Of a DNA stretch of 56,799 bases, positions 40,131 through 47,540 are shown piece by piece. Location: assembly GCA_910579925.1 (NCBI GenBank), contig CAJTVY010000020.1, forward strand, positions 1 through 56,799, in the 5' to 3' direction. Origin of the DNA: an uncultured Dorea sp. (GTDB lineage Bacteria > Bacillota > Clostridia > Lachnospirales > Lachnospiraceae). The notes below the pieces were generated by a model. The model was not told the origin of the DNA and did no database searches. It saw only the letters and a program-made list of their open reading frames with translations. The stretch's first letter is position 1, and each line of letters starts with the position of its first letter. The position numbers and the translations under genes were made by a program.

Positions 40131-40733
40131 TTAGAACAGTCCGTTCAGATAAATTTCCAGCGAACGACGCATATTTCCTTCGAAATCAGTATCTCCGCCT
40201 TTCAGGCACCATTCAAAGACGTTGCCTATGACGATCATCCGAATATCTGTTGCGATCTCTTCCAGACTGGCCGCAGGGGATACGACCCTTGCGTCAATGG
40301 CTTTCCGTAGATAATCGGACACAGTGACAATCGGGTAAGGACGTTTGGACCAGATCAGGGGATTCAGAGACTGGTTCTTAGGCGTATAATAATTTGCCAT
40401 GAAGTCCACCCCCAGATTCTGACAGTAATGCACATAATTCAGATATACATAAATAATGGCCTGCTTTGCCTCGTCCGGGGTGGCAGGCATATCCAGAAGG
40501 TCCGGGTTGATGCCTGGCTGTTCTTCTATATAATAAGAAAGGAGGTCATCCTTGGTTTTGAAATGATGATAAAAGCTGCCGTTTGAGACGCCTGCCTCTT
40601 CACAGATATTCTTGATTGAGAGCTGTTCGTAGCCTTTTTTCTGCAAAATGTTCTTTGCCGCACGGAAGATCTTCGCTTTCGTCTCCTGAGATTTTAACTG
40701 CTGTCGGGATAACTCCTGTACTTCCTGATTCAT
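40131..40733 (-). CDS. TetR/AcrR family transcriptional regulator
   Basis: A 200-residue regulator with the N-terminal TetR helix-turn-helix (about residues 16-65): IFRAAKNILQKKGYEQLSIKNICEEAGVSNGSFYHHFKTKDDLLSYY. The C-terminal ligand domain is unassigned. It is divergent from the YitT gene; a perfect palindrome between the two promoters (40832-40847) is the likely operator. It has a clear minus-strand promoter: TTGAAA at 40822-40827 and TATAAT at 40799-40804 with 17-base spacing. The ligand is unknown. Confidence 0.88.
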   Translation of the reverse strand: MNQEVQELSRQQLKSQETKAKIFRAAKNILQKKGYEQLSIKNICEEAGVSNGSFYHHFKTKDDLLSYYIEEQPGINPDLLDMPATPDEAKQAIIYVYLNYVHYCQNLGVDFMANYYTPKNQSLNPLIWSKRPYPIVTVSDYLRKAIDARVVSPAASLEEIATDIRMIVIGNVFEWCLKGGDTDFEGNMRRSLEIYLNGLF

Positions 40734-40798
40734 ATCATAAACTCCTTGAGAAATGTTCCTTTTGTTTTCTGCAATTTTCTGTATATTTCCTCATTGCA

Positions 40799-40889
40799 AT
40801 TATAGCATAGCAGTATCTGATTTTCAAGAAAACAGAGTGAACTCTGTATGGAGTATTTCATTGCAGATGTGACGGATATTATGTATAAT
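40799..40889. promoter_or_regulatory. Divergent promoters with a shared TetR operator
   Basis: The minus-strand promoter has its -35 at 40822-40827 and -10 at 40799-40804. The plus-strand promoter has TTGCAG at 40861-40866 and TATAAT at 40884-40889. Both have 17-base spacing. Between them lies ACAGAGT-GA-ACTCTGT (40832-40847), a perfect 7-bp inverted repeat placed to control both. Confidence 0.7.
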
Positions 40890-40955
40890 TATAAAAAGTG
40901 TGTAGAAGTAGGATACGCATTGTTTTCAATAATTCAGAGAGGTTGTAGAAGTGGT

Positions 40956-41831
40956 ATGAAACAAAGTGGGAAAAAAAATCTGGAAACAGTAGCCTGCGTG
41001 CTGCTGGGAAATGTCATTCTGGCTGTTGCCGTAGCTGCATTTGTTGTACCCCATGGAATTATTATGGGAGGAGCTACGGGTGTTGCCTTGACAATCAATC
41101 ATTATGTGAACGGGAATCTGTCTGTGGTGATCTTTATCGTCAATATTATCCTGTTTATATTAGGGACCATTGTGCTTGGCAAGAAGTTTGCGCTGACAAC
41201 GCTGATCAGTACGATCGTTTATCCGATATTCCTGTCAATCGTACAGGCGATCCCGGGAATCACAAAGCTTACGGAAAATATTATGCTTGCATCCCTATAT
41301 GGCGGCGCGCTTCTCGGCCTGGGAATCGGCCTGGTGGTGAGAGTGGGAGCATCTACGGGAGGGACGGATATTCTTGCGTTAGTGCTTCATAAATGGTTCC
41401 ATATTTCTCTTGCGGTATTTATGTATATTGTGGACTTTACCGTGCTTGTATGCCAGGTGTTCTTCTCTAACTCAGAGCAGATCCTGTACGGTATCCTGGT
41501 ACTGGTTGTAACCACTATGATGATGAATCGGGTGGTGCTGATGGGGCAGTCGCAGATTCAGTTATTTATCATAACGGAGAAGTATGAGGAAGTAAAAGAG
41601 AAGGTATTGAAAGAGATTGACGCAGGAGTTACTATGGTCCATATAGAGACCGGATACGGCGCAAGACAGCAGAAAGGCGTACTGTGCGTTGTGCCGAACC
41701 GGAAGCTTTATTCCATTAACCAGACGGTACAGACGGTAGACCCCAAGGCGTTTATTACGATTACGCAGATCAATGAAGTGCGGGGACGTGGATTTACCCT
41801 GGAGAGGGAGATTGGAATTCCAGAGAGATAA
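40956..41831 (+). CDS. YitT family membrane protein (DUF161 + DUF2179)
   Basis: A 291-residue protein with five or six N-terminal membrane segments (VACVLLGNVILAVAVAAFVVPHGIIMGGATGVAL, LGIGLVVRVGASTGGTDILALVL) and a cytoplasmic C-terminal DUF2179 domain (IITEKYEEVKEKVLKEIDAGVTMVHIETGYGARQQKGVLCVVPNRKLYSI). This is the standard YitT layout; no transport substrate is established. The ATG at 40956 is chosen because the longer frame begins upstream of the predicted promoter -10 and could not be in the transcript. It is controlled by the divergent TetR regulator by inference. Confidence 0.87.
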   Translation: MKQSGKKNLETVACVLLGNVILAVAVAAFVVPHGIIMGGATGVALTINHYVNGNLSVVIFIVNIILFILGTIVLGKKFALTTLISTIVYPIFLSIVQAIPGITKLTENIMLASLYGGALLGLGIGLVVRVGASTGGTDILALVLHKWFHISLAVFMYIVDFTVLVCQVFFSNSEQILYGILVLVVTTMMMNRVVLMGQSQIQLFIITEKYEEVKEKVLKEIDAGVTMVHIETGYGARQQKGVLCVVPNRKLYSINQTVQTVDPKAFITITQINEVRGRGFTLEREIGIPER

Positions 41832-41857
41832 GAGAAAGGGCTGTCCGAAAGATGCCG

Positions 41858-41888
41858 TAAAGAGGCTGTGTAGAACAGCCTCTTTATT
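41858..41888 (+). terminator. Terminator after the YitT gene
   Basis: AAAGAGGCTGT and ACAGCCTCTTT form a perfect stem with loop GTAGA, then TATT. Confidence 0.88.
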
Positions 41889-41982
41889 CAGAAAATAAAT
41901 GTCAAAATATTCTGATAATAACGGATTTAATATAAAATATATAAATAAGAATGGGAAAACAGATAAAATATTGAAAAATATA

Positions 41983-42011
41983 TTGACAAAGAAGAATAAG
42001 TGTGATATTTT
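41983..42011 (+). promoter_or_regulatory. Strong predicted promoter of a non-coding transcript
   Basis: Consensus TTGACA (41983-41988) and TATTTT (42006-42011) have 17-base spacing. No substantial ORF follows for about 440 bases. Confidence 0.7.
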
Positions 42012-42017
42012 ATATGT

Positions 42018-42326
42018 AACAAATAACAGAGCCGCATTTCAAGACAGACGCGAGCTGTAAGTAATCGGATGTTATTTAAGAGTCAACACAAGTGTTGGAA
42101 GAAGATTCTTGAGAAAGAAAGCGCTTAAGTATTAAGGATCGAAGAATTTATGAAAAGGAGGTACGGACCACCAGAAGTTTAGATTTTTTCAGAATACAAT
42201 AATCCGAATCGGCGGGTGAATTGGTAAAACATCGAGAATCCCAAAGCGAAGGAGAAAGAGGTAAAAAGAATGATTGAAGGATCAGAGTAGAGGCGGATAT
42301 CAATGAAGAGATTGGTATCCGTCTTT
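42018..42326 (+). ncRNA. Candidate structured non-coding RNA, about 310 nt
   Basis: It is bounded by the promoter at 41983 and a terminator stem at 42291-42324. Internal complementarity is dense: AAATAACA/TGTTATTT, AACAC/GTGTT, ATTCTT/AAGAAT, CTTGAG/CTTAAG, GGT/ACC, CCGA/TCGG and GGG/CCC pairs. The only reading frame is MIEGSE at 42270, after AGAAAGAGG. This could be a leader peptide or chance. It is purine-rich and may be a large clostridial regulatory RNA (raiA-like should be tested). The remaining bases to 42452 hold no convincing gene. Confidence 0.45.
42291..42326 (+). terminator. Terminator of the candidate RNA
   Basis: A 14-base stem AGGCGGATATCAAT / ATTGGTATCCGTCT (two G-T pairs) has the 6-base loop GAAGAG. 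It is followed by a short TTTA tail. Confidence 0.65.
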
Positions 42327-42452
42327 ACATTTGTTTCTGGTGTACGGCCTGTTTTAATCCCTTCCGTTGTTTCATGCCAGCGTGGATGGAAAAGGCCATC
42401 TCGTAAAAAATTGCGGACAGTATTGGCTTTGATGTTCTATATATAATACATT

Positions 42453-43271
42453 TTGAGAAAAAGAATTGACGAATACCAGGATCTGCTTTTCGTGGTGCTG
42501 CCACATCCCATGTTTTTTACACATACCATACAGAAAGAACTGGCAGAAGAGGCGAAAAGACTGATGGCTTCCCTGGCAGAAAGATCCAACGTCTGGATTA
42601 ACCGGGATGCAGATTACAGGGAGGCTCTAAGACATGCAGAGGCCGTGATCGTGGACCGAAGCGCCCTTATGGTGGAGGCCGGACTTCTGGAAGTTCCGGT
42701 ACTGTATATGAAAAATTCCGGCTATGAGGAGTCGCTGACGAAAGCCGTAAAACCACTGGCAGAGTCTTTCGCCCAGGGAACGACTGCAGAGGATATGAAA
42801 GTATTTATAGAGGATTTCAGAAATCGCCGTCTTTCTTCTCTGACTGACAGAATTAAGAGAGCCAGGGAGCAGGTCGTTCCTTACAATGACGGGAAGTGCG
42901 GACGGCGTATTCTGGAGGATATGAAAGCAGGAGTGAGGGAAGAGGAAGATCAGAGGGTGAAAGTAATTTTCTTCGGCGCAGGCTTTATCTGTGAGCATTA
43001 TATAAAAAGGCTTCGCATTCGGGAGAATCCGGATTTCCTGGTTATCTGTCTGTCAGACAATGACCCGGAAAAGTGGGGAACTGAGAGAAGCGGACTCCGG
43101 GTGATTCCGCCGGCAGAACTTTGCGGCAGGGAGTTTGATCTTCTGGTGGTTACGACAGAACAGTATTATATGCCGGTTAAGAAACAACTGGTCTATGAAT
43201 TGTTTTTAGCGGAAGAAAAGATTCTCAGGCTGGATGTATTTTCTGAGATGTATATAGGAAGATATCAATGA
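42453..43271 (+). CDS. 5'-truncated glycosyl/glycerophosphotransferase-like protein with Rossmann domain
   Basis: A 272-residue reading frame with only a TTG start and no good ribosome binding site. The first 130 residues (LFVVLPHPMFF, then AEAVIVDRSALMVEAGLLEVPVLYM) look like the C-terminal half of a CDP-glycerol glycerophosphotransferase/TagF-like fold, whose N-terminal half is missing. A Rossmann-like domain follows (VKVIFFGAGFICEHYIKRL, VICLSDNDPEKWG), similar to the N-terminal part of the next protein. Its stop overlaps the next ATG by 4 bases, so they were co-transcribed. It is probably a remnant of a larger surface-polymer transferase that lost its 5' end. It could also be a short functional protein. 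Confidence 0.55.
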   Translation: MRKRIDEYQDLLFVVLPHPMFFTHTIQKELAEEAKRLMASLAERSNVWINRDADYREALRHAEAVIVDRSALMVEAGLLEVPVLYMKNSGYEESLTKAVKPLAESFAQGTTAEDMKVFIEDFRNRRLSSLTDRIKRAREQVVPYNDGKCGRRILEDMKAGVREEEDQRVKVIFFGAGFICEHYIKRLRIRENPDFLVICLSDNDPEKWGTERSGLRVIPPAELCGREFDLLVVTTEQYYMPVKKQLVYELFLAEEKILRLDVFSEMYIGRYQ

Positions 43272-44311
43272 TTTTAAAAGATGTGGATTTAGAGGAATTT
43301 ACGGAAGAAGTAAAACGTCATGATCAGAAAATCGTGATTTATGGAACCGGAGTGATTGGAAGGATTACCGCCCCCTTTCTGGTGGGAGAGCTGGGACTTT
43401 CTGACAGGGTGTTGTTTTTTGCAGACGGAGATGACGGTAAGTGGGGACATTACATTCCGCTTGAGAATGGAAAAGCAGAGGTGTCCTCGCCAAGGCGGAT
43501 GAAGGAAATCAGAGAAAACTTTGTAATCTTAGTGACAGCCAGCCGTTATGAGGGGATTCTTTCTGATCTGAGAGGCTTCGGTTTTCTGGATAAGGTGAAC
43601 GTCTATCTGCTTGCGCAGATGCTTGTAAGGAAAGCGGGAAAAAGAAGGACGCATACAGTGCAGAGAATTGTGGAGGGGCCGGTCATTCCCAGAACCATTC
43701 ATTACTGCTGGTTTGGCAAAAAGGAGATGCCATCTTTTCTGAAGGAATGTATTCGTTCATGGAAACGGTTCTGTCCGGAATACGAGATCATAAGGTGGGA
43801 TGAAACGAACTATGACACCGGGAAATATTTATATACGGAACAGGCCGGCCGGCATGGTAAATGGGCGTTTGTTTCAGATGTTGCCAGGCTTGACATTCTG
43901 TATCGGTATGGCGGGATTTATCTGGATACGGATGTGGAACTGGTCAGAGGGATTGATGAACTGCTCTGTCAGCCAGGATTCTGCAGTGTGGAGAAATGGG
44001 GAATCGTGAATACTGGCGGCGGGTGCGGGTGCGTAAAAGGACACCGTCTGATCAAGGCGATGCTGGCTGAAAGGACGAAGATGGCTTTTGAGCGGGAGGA
44101 TGGAAGCCTGAATCTGTCCGGCAGCGGTCTGTACGAGACACTGCCGCTGCTGGACAGAGGTTTTTTGCCGAATAATACCAGTCAGATGATTGATGGGATG
44201 ACGGTGTATTCGTCAGAATTTTTTCATCCCTATGATTACATGAGTGGGGAACTATGTATGACAGAATATACATATGGAATCCATCACTTTTCGGGGAGCT
44301 GGGTATCATAG
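43268..44311 (+). CDS. Glycosyltransferase with N-terminal Rossmann domain and DXD sugar-transferase domain
   Basis: A 347-residue protein. Residues about 1-120 form a Rossmann-like domain (KIVIYGTGVIGRITAPFL, VLFFADGDDGKWG). Residues about 135-345 are a Gly_transf_sug (OCH1/capsular) transferase domain with IPRTIHYCWFGKKEMP, WDETNYD, FVSDVARLDILYRYGGIYLDTDVELV (metal-binding DTD) and IHHFSGSW at the end. It overlaps the preceding truncated gene by 4 bases (ATGA). It probably adds a sugar to a surface polysaccharide or glycoprotein, with donor and acceptor unknown. The Rossmann domain may be a nucleotide-sugar or regulatory module. Confidence 0.8.
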   Translation: MILKDVDLEEFTEEVKRHDQKIVIYGTGVIGRITAPFLVGELGLSDRVLFFADGDDGKWGHYIPLENGKAEVSSPRRMKEIRENFVILVTASRYEGILSDLRGFGFLDKVNVYLLAQMLVRKAGKRRTHTVQRIVEGPVIPRTIHYCWFGKKEMPSFLKECIRSWKRFCPEYEIIRWDETNYDTGKYLYTEQAGRHGKWAFVSDVARLDILYRYGGIYLDTDVELVRGIDELLCQPGFCSVEKWGIVNTGGGCGCVKGHRLIKAMLAERTKMAFEREDGSLNLSGSGLYETLPLLDRGFLPNNTSQMIDGMTVYSSEFFHPYDYMSGELCMTEYTYGIHHFSGSWVS

Positions 44312-44330
44312 ACAAAAAGGAGAGACAGTC

Positions 44331-44993
44331 ATGCAGTTTGAATTAATGGCATCCATGATGTGTGCTGATTATGGGAATTTAGAAAAAGAAGTAAAATTAT
44401 TGGAAGAGGGCGGAATCGATTCCTTCCATATTGATATTATGGACGGGCGTTATGTACCGAACTTCGCTATGTCTTTAAATGATTTGCGTTTCATAGCGAA
44501 AGCCACAAAAAAGCCGTTAGATGTCCATCTGATGATTGAGCATCCTAACAATCTTATCCGATTATTTCTGAAATATCTGCGCAAGGGCGATACGGTTTAT
44601 ATTCACCCGGAAGCAGAGTATCACCCTTCCGCTACTCTGCAGAGTATCATTCATGCAGGGATGATTCCTGGTATTGCCATTAATCCGGGCACCAGTGTGG
44701 AGACGGTGATGGAGATGCTGCGCATTGTAAAGAAGGTACTGGTCATGTCCGTGAATCCGGGCAATGCGGGACAGATGTATCTTCCTTATGTGGGAAAGAA
44801 GATCACAAAGCTTCTTTCTATGAAGGAAGACATGGATTTTGAGATCTACTGGGACGGAGCCTGCAGTGCAGACAAGATCAAGGAATTCGCACCTAAAGGA
44901 GTCCGCGGATTCGTGCTGGGCACGACGCTTCTGTTTGGAAAAGAACGGACGTATGGGGAAACGCTGCACAATATCCGAACGCTTCAGTTTTAA
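44331..44993 (+). CDS. Ribulose-phosphate 3-epimerase family protein
   Basis: A 220-residue TIM barrel of the Rpe/AlsE family. Motifs are ASMMCADYGNLEKEVKLLEEGGIDSFHIDIMDGRYVPNFAMS (metal His and Asp), LDVHLMIEHPNNLI, GIAINPGTSVETV, VLVMSVNPGNAGQMY, and the C-terminal DGACSADKI plus GFVLGTTLLFG. The catalytic WDGA aspartate replaces the usual VDGG. It may therefore act on a different phosphosugar, such as allulose 6-phosphate as in AlsE. The ATG follows AAAAGGAGAG. It lies downstream of the glycosyltransferase genes but its function is metabolic; a link to the ketose regulon is possible. Confidence 0.83.
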   Translation: MQFELMASMMCADYGNLEKEVKLLEEGGIDSFHIDIMDGRYVPNFAMSLNDLRFIAKATKKPLDVHLMIEHPNNLIRLFLKYLRKGDTVYIHPEAEYHPSATLQSIIHAGMIPGIAINPGTSVETVMEMLRIVKKVLVMSVNPGNAGQMYLPYVGKKITKLLSMKEDMDFEIYWDGACSADKIKEFAPKGVRGFVLGTTLLFGKERTYGETLHNIRTLQF

Positions 44994-45008
44994 CCAATGA
45001 AAAGCTTT

Positions 45009-45326
45009 TTATATCAGATATGCTGCGGCGGCCTCGCAGACAAACACAACTATGCAGCACAGTGCGGCAATCCCCATCATATTGATGCCGCGCCAGGCGG
45101 CTGCGATACCCGTAACCAGCGCCAGAATTCCCGCCAGAGGAATCTGTGGTGCGGTAATGATTGCCGGAAACGTCATGACTGCAAGTGTCACATAAGGCAC
45201 ATAGTAGAGAAATGACCGGACTAACGGGTTCTTGATCTTCCCGCGGATCAGGGTCAGCGGAAGCACCCGGATCAAGCAGGATACTGCCGCAGCAACCAAT
45301 ATGTAGATATAAATGTTATGCGTCAT
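45009..45326 (-). CDS. azlD: AzlD domain protein (branched-chain amino-acid exporter small subunit)
   Basis: A 105-residue membrane protein with three or four hydrophobic helices (YIYILVAAAVSCLIRVLPLTLIRGKIKNPLVRSFLYYVPYVTLAVMTFPAII), the standard size and sequence style of AzlD. It starts directly after the azlC stop codon. AzlCD pairs export branched-chain amino acids or related compounds, and the small subunit is required for activity. There is no regulator next to the pair here. Confidence 0.87.
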   Translation of the reverse strand: MTHNIYIYILVAAAVSCLIRVLPLTLIRGKIKNPLVRSFLYYVPYVTLAVMTFPAIITAPQIPLAGILALVTGIAAAWRGINMMGIAALCCIVVFVCEAAAAYLI

Positions 45327-46100
45327 TTATACGTCCTCCTTGTCTGAATATGCATCCTTATCTATGACGTCCTCCTCCTCATCCTTTACCGGGAAGAGCA
45401 CAGCGGCAATCCCGGCGATGATTACGGTCAGAAGACTGATCTTCATGCTGTCGGACATATGGTCGAACAGAGAAATGCGGGAGACGATAAAGCTTGCCAG
45501 GAAACTTATAATCACTACAATCCCTACGACCCGGTCTGTCTTAGAGGCAGGGATAATGATCGCAATGAACATGCCGTACAGTGCAACGCTTAAGGCGCTG
45601 ACCACAGAAACCGGCAGGACGTTCCCTGCCACGATCCCAAGGGCAGTACCCATAGACCAGCCAGGCAGAGCAATCGCCATGGCCCCATAGTTATAATAAG
45701 GGTTCAGAGCGCCGGTTCTTCCGATGCTGATCCCAAAGATCTCGTCCGTGATTCCAAAGCCAACCAGGATTCGGTGTGCAAAAGAAGTATTCGCGTCAAA
45801 TTTCTGGCTCAATGCGCAGCTCATCAGCATATACCGTATATTTGTGACCAGAATGACAAATGCCATCTCAATATAAGGCGCGTTTGCCAGAATGACGGTG
45901 AATTCCGCATATTCTCCTGCAGAGGCATGGTTCAGCATGCTCGAGAGAAAACCTTGAAAAGGATTCAGACCGGCTTTCTTCGCTACGATACCCAGTGAAA
46001 ATGCCACCGCAAAATAACCAAGGGCTATGGGAATGCCGTCTCTTATCCCATTCGTAAATGCATTCTTGTTTCGTTGATTTGCTGTTATTCCTGTATACAT
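45327..46100 (-). CDS. azlC: AzlC family branched-chain amino-acid exporter, large subunit
   Basis: A 257-residue integral membrane protein. AzlC hallmarks are GIRDGIPIALGYFAVAFSLGIVAKKAGL, GFLSSMLNHASAGEYAEF, VTNIRYMLMSCALSQKF and the late hydrophobic segments. It ends in a charged tail (KDEEEDVIDKDAYSDKEDV). Its start overlaps the end of the phosphoesterase gene by 16 bases, so the three genes are likely one operon. The pair with azlD forms an exporter, classically for branched-chain amino acids and analogues. Confidence 0.9.
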   Translation of the reverse strand: MYTGITANQRNKNAFTNGIRDGIPIALGYFAVAFSLGIVAKKAGLNPFQGFLSSMLNHASAGEYAEFTVILANAPYIEMAFVILVTNIRYMLMSCALSQKFDANTSFAHRILVGFGITDEIFGISIGRTGALNPYYNYGAMAIALPGWSMGTALGIVAGNVLPVSVVSALSVALYGMFIAIIIPASKTDRVVGIVVIISFLASFIVSRISLFDHMSDSMKISLLTVIIAGIAAVLFPVKDEEEDVIDKDAYSDKEDV

Positions 46101-46654
46101 GATTCTTCCTGTCGTATGTCAAACTTCCGGTAAGCCGTTCCGCTTAAATTCTTCCAAATAAACACTCCGTCCTCGAGCATCAGATAACTGTGTTCACTTC
46201 CATTCTTTGGAATAGAAACGGAACCGGGATTCAGATAGTAACTGCCGCCAAATGCTTCCGCCGTCGGGACATGAGTATGTCCGTGAAGCAGAATGTCTCC
46301 GGTTCTCAGCATGGGTGGATTTGCTGTGTTATGCGTATGCCCATGTGTTGCGAAGATCATATGCCCTTGTTCATACAGGATACAATAGTCGGCAAGGATT
46401 GGAAATTCCAGTACCATCTGGTCAACGTCCGTATCACAGTTGCCCCGGACGCATAGGATGTCCTCTTTCATACTGTTGAGGAGCTCAATGACTTCCTTTG
46501 GCGCATAACCTTCTGGCAAATCATTTCTCGGGCCGTGATAGAGGATATCCCCAAGGAGAAGCAGCTTGTCCGGCTGTTCTTTGCGGTATTGTTCCAGTAA
46601 CTGCCTTAAATAGTAAGCGCTTCCATGAATGTCAGATGCAATCATTATTTTCAT
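46085..46654 (-). CDS. YfcE-like metallophosphoesterase
   Basis: A 189-residue di-metal phosphodiesterase of the YfcE/MJ0936 family. Metal motifs are ASDIHGS at the N-terminus, LLGDILYHGPRNDLP, VRGNCDTD, FATHGHTH and LHGHTHVP. The family hydrolyses phosphodiesters in vitro, with unclear physiological substrates. The ATG at 46652-46654 follows AAAGGAA; the longer frame lacks support. It is first in an operon with azlC and azlD. Confidence 0.88.
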   Translation of the reverse strand: MKIMIASDIHGSAYYLRQLLEQYRKEQPDKLLLLGDILYHGPRNDLPEGYAPKEVIELLNSMKEDILCVRGNCDTDVDQMVLEFPILADYCILYEQGHMIFATHGHTHNTANPPMLRTGDILLHGHTHVPTAEAFGGSYYLNPGSVSIPKNGSEHSYLMLEDGVFIWKNLSGTAYRKFDIRQEESCIQE

Positions 46655-46707
46655 AATAGCAAAAATTCCTTTCTGAAATACACCAGATTTCATAAATATA
46701 TCAAAAA

Positions 46708-46739
46708 ACTGGAAACATTGATTTTACAACATTTCCAGT
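46708..46739 (-). terminator. Terminator after tRNA-Gly
   Basis: On the minus strand ACTGGAAA and TTTCCAGT pair and TTTTTGA follows, directly downstream of the tRNA. Confidence 0.7.
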
Positions 46740-46747
46740 CCTCATAA

Positions 46748-46818
46748 AGCAGATAACGGGAATCGAACCCGCCTCTCCAGCTTGGGAAGCTAGCATTCTA
46801 CCAATGAACTATATCTGC
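46748..46818 (-). tRNA. tRNA-Gly (anticodon CCC)
   Basis: A 71-base cloverleaf on the minus strand. The acceptor stem GCAGATA/TATCTGC is perfect. The anticodon loop TTCCCAA carries CCC, and the T-arm has GGGTTCGATTCCC. CCA is not encoded. Confidence 0.93.
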
Positions 46819-46902
46819 ATGTCAGATATTATAATACGGTTCTGTGAAAAATGCAAGATTTTTTTGAAAATTAAATTGAGCAGTAACAAACAATGATTAG
46901 TC

Positions 46903-46985
46903 TTGCTATTTTTGTGATTTGTGATAAAATATGTTTGTTATCGAACAGTTTTGAGGCGAACAGTTGCGAGACGAACAAAATTTGA
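46903..46985 (+). promoter_or_regulatory. Predicted promoter and operator repeats of the MarR/ABC exporter operon
   Basis: TTGCTA and TAAAAT with 16-base spacing form a plausible promoter (about 46903-46930). Downstream, CGAACA occurs three times (CGAACAGTT, CGAACAGTT, CGAACAAAA) at roughly 17- and 14-base intervals. These are candidate MarR binding repeats. Confidence 0.4.
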
Positions 46986-47015
46986 ACCTGACAAAAGTTC
47001 AGAAAGGAGGATGAT

Positions 47016-47540
47016 ATGGAAAGAAGTGAAGAAAGGATCGGTTTTGAGATCCGCAGGCTTGACCACATGCTTGCCAGGAATCTGCAGGCACATGTGAAGA
47101 CTGCGGGAATTGACGAGGTCACGGTGATGCACGGCTGGATCATCCGTTACCTTTATGCGAATCGGGATAAAGACGTATTTCAGAGGGACATAGAGAAGTA
47201 CTTTTCGATTGGAAGATCAACGGTTACGAACATCATCCAGTTAATGGAGAAAAAAGGGTTTATTGTCCGGGAGTCCGTGGAATATGATGCAAGGCTTAAG
47301 AAAGTGATTCTGACGGATAAAGGGATACGGAACCAGGAGAGTTTAAAACGGCTGATTAAGAGTCTTGACAACAGCCTGATTGAAGGAATTACGGACGAGG
47401 AACTGTCTGTATTTCATTCGGTAATCGGGAAATTAACGGCGAACCTTATGAAGGAGGATCCCGGCGGGAACGGGTGTATTCCTGGAAGGTTCCCGATAGA
47501 CGGAAAGGAGGAGACAGATGATCCGGACTTTATTGCGTGA
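47016..47540 (+). CDS. MarR family transcriptional regulator
   Basis: A 174-residue winged-helix regulator. The DNA-binding region (about residues 50-110) contains VFQRDIEKYFSIGRSTVTNIIQLMEKKGFIVRESVEYDARLKKVILTDKG, the MarR signature with the D-x-R wing. The ATG follows AGAAAGGAGG. Its 3' end overlaps the first exporter gene by 23 bases, so it is the first gene of a self-regulated efflux operon. The effector is probably a toxic compound or peptide exported by the ABC pair. Confidence 0.88.
   Translation: MERSEERIGFEIRRLDHMLARNLQAHVKTAGIDEVTVMHGWIIRYLYANRDKDVFQRDIEKYFSIGRSTVTNIIQLMEKKGFIVRESVEYDARLKKVILTDKGIRNQESLKRLIKSLDNSLIEGITDEELSVFHSVIGKLTANLMKEDPGGNGCIPGRFPIDGKEETDDPDFIA

Noticed and set aside
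40848..40955. N-terminal extension of the YitT protein
   Set aside because: It would start upstream of the promoter -10 element and would not be in the transcript; ATG 40956 begins the membrane domain normally.
44997..45215. Short plus-strand reading frame over azlD
   Set aside because: The composition is typical of a shadow frame; the minus-strand AzlD is a clear match.
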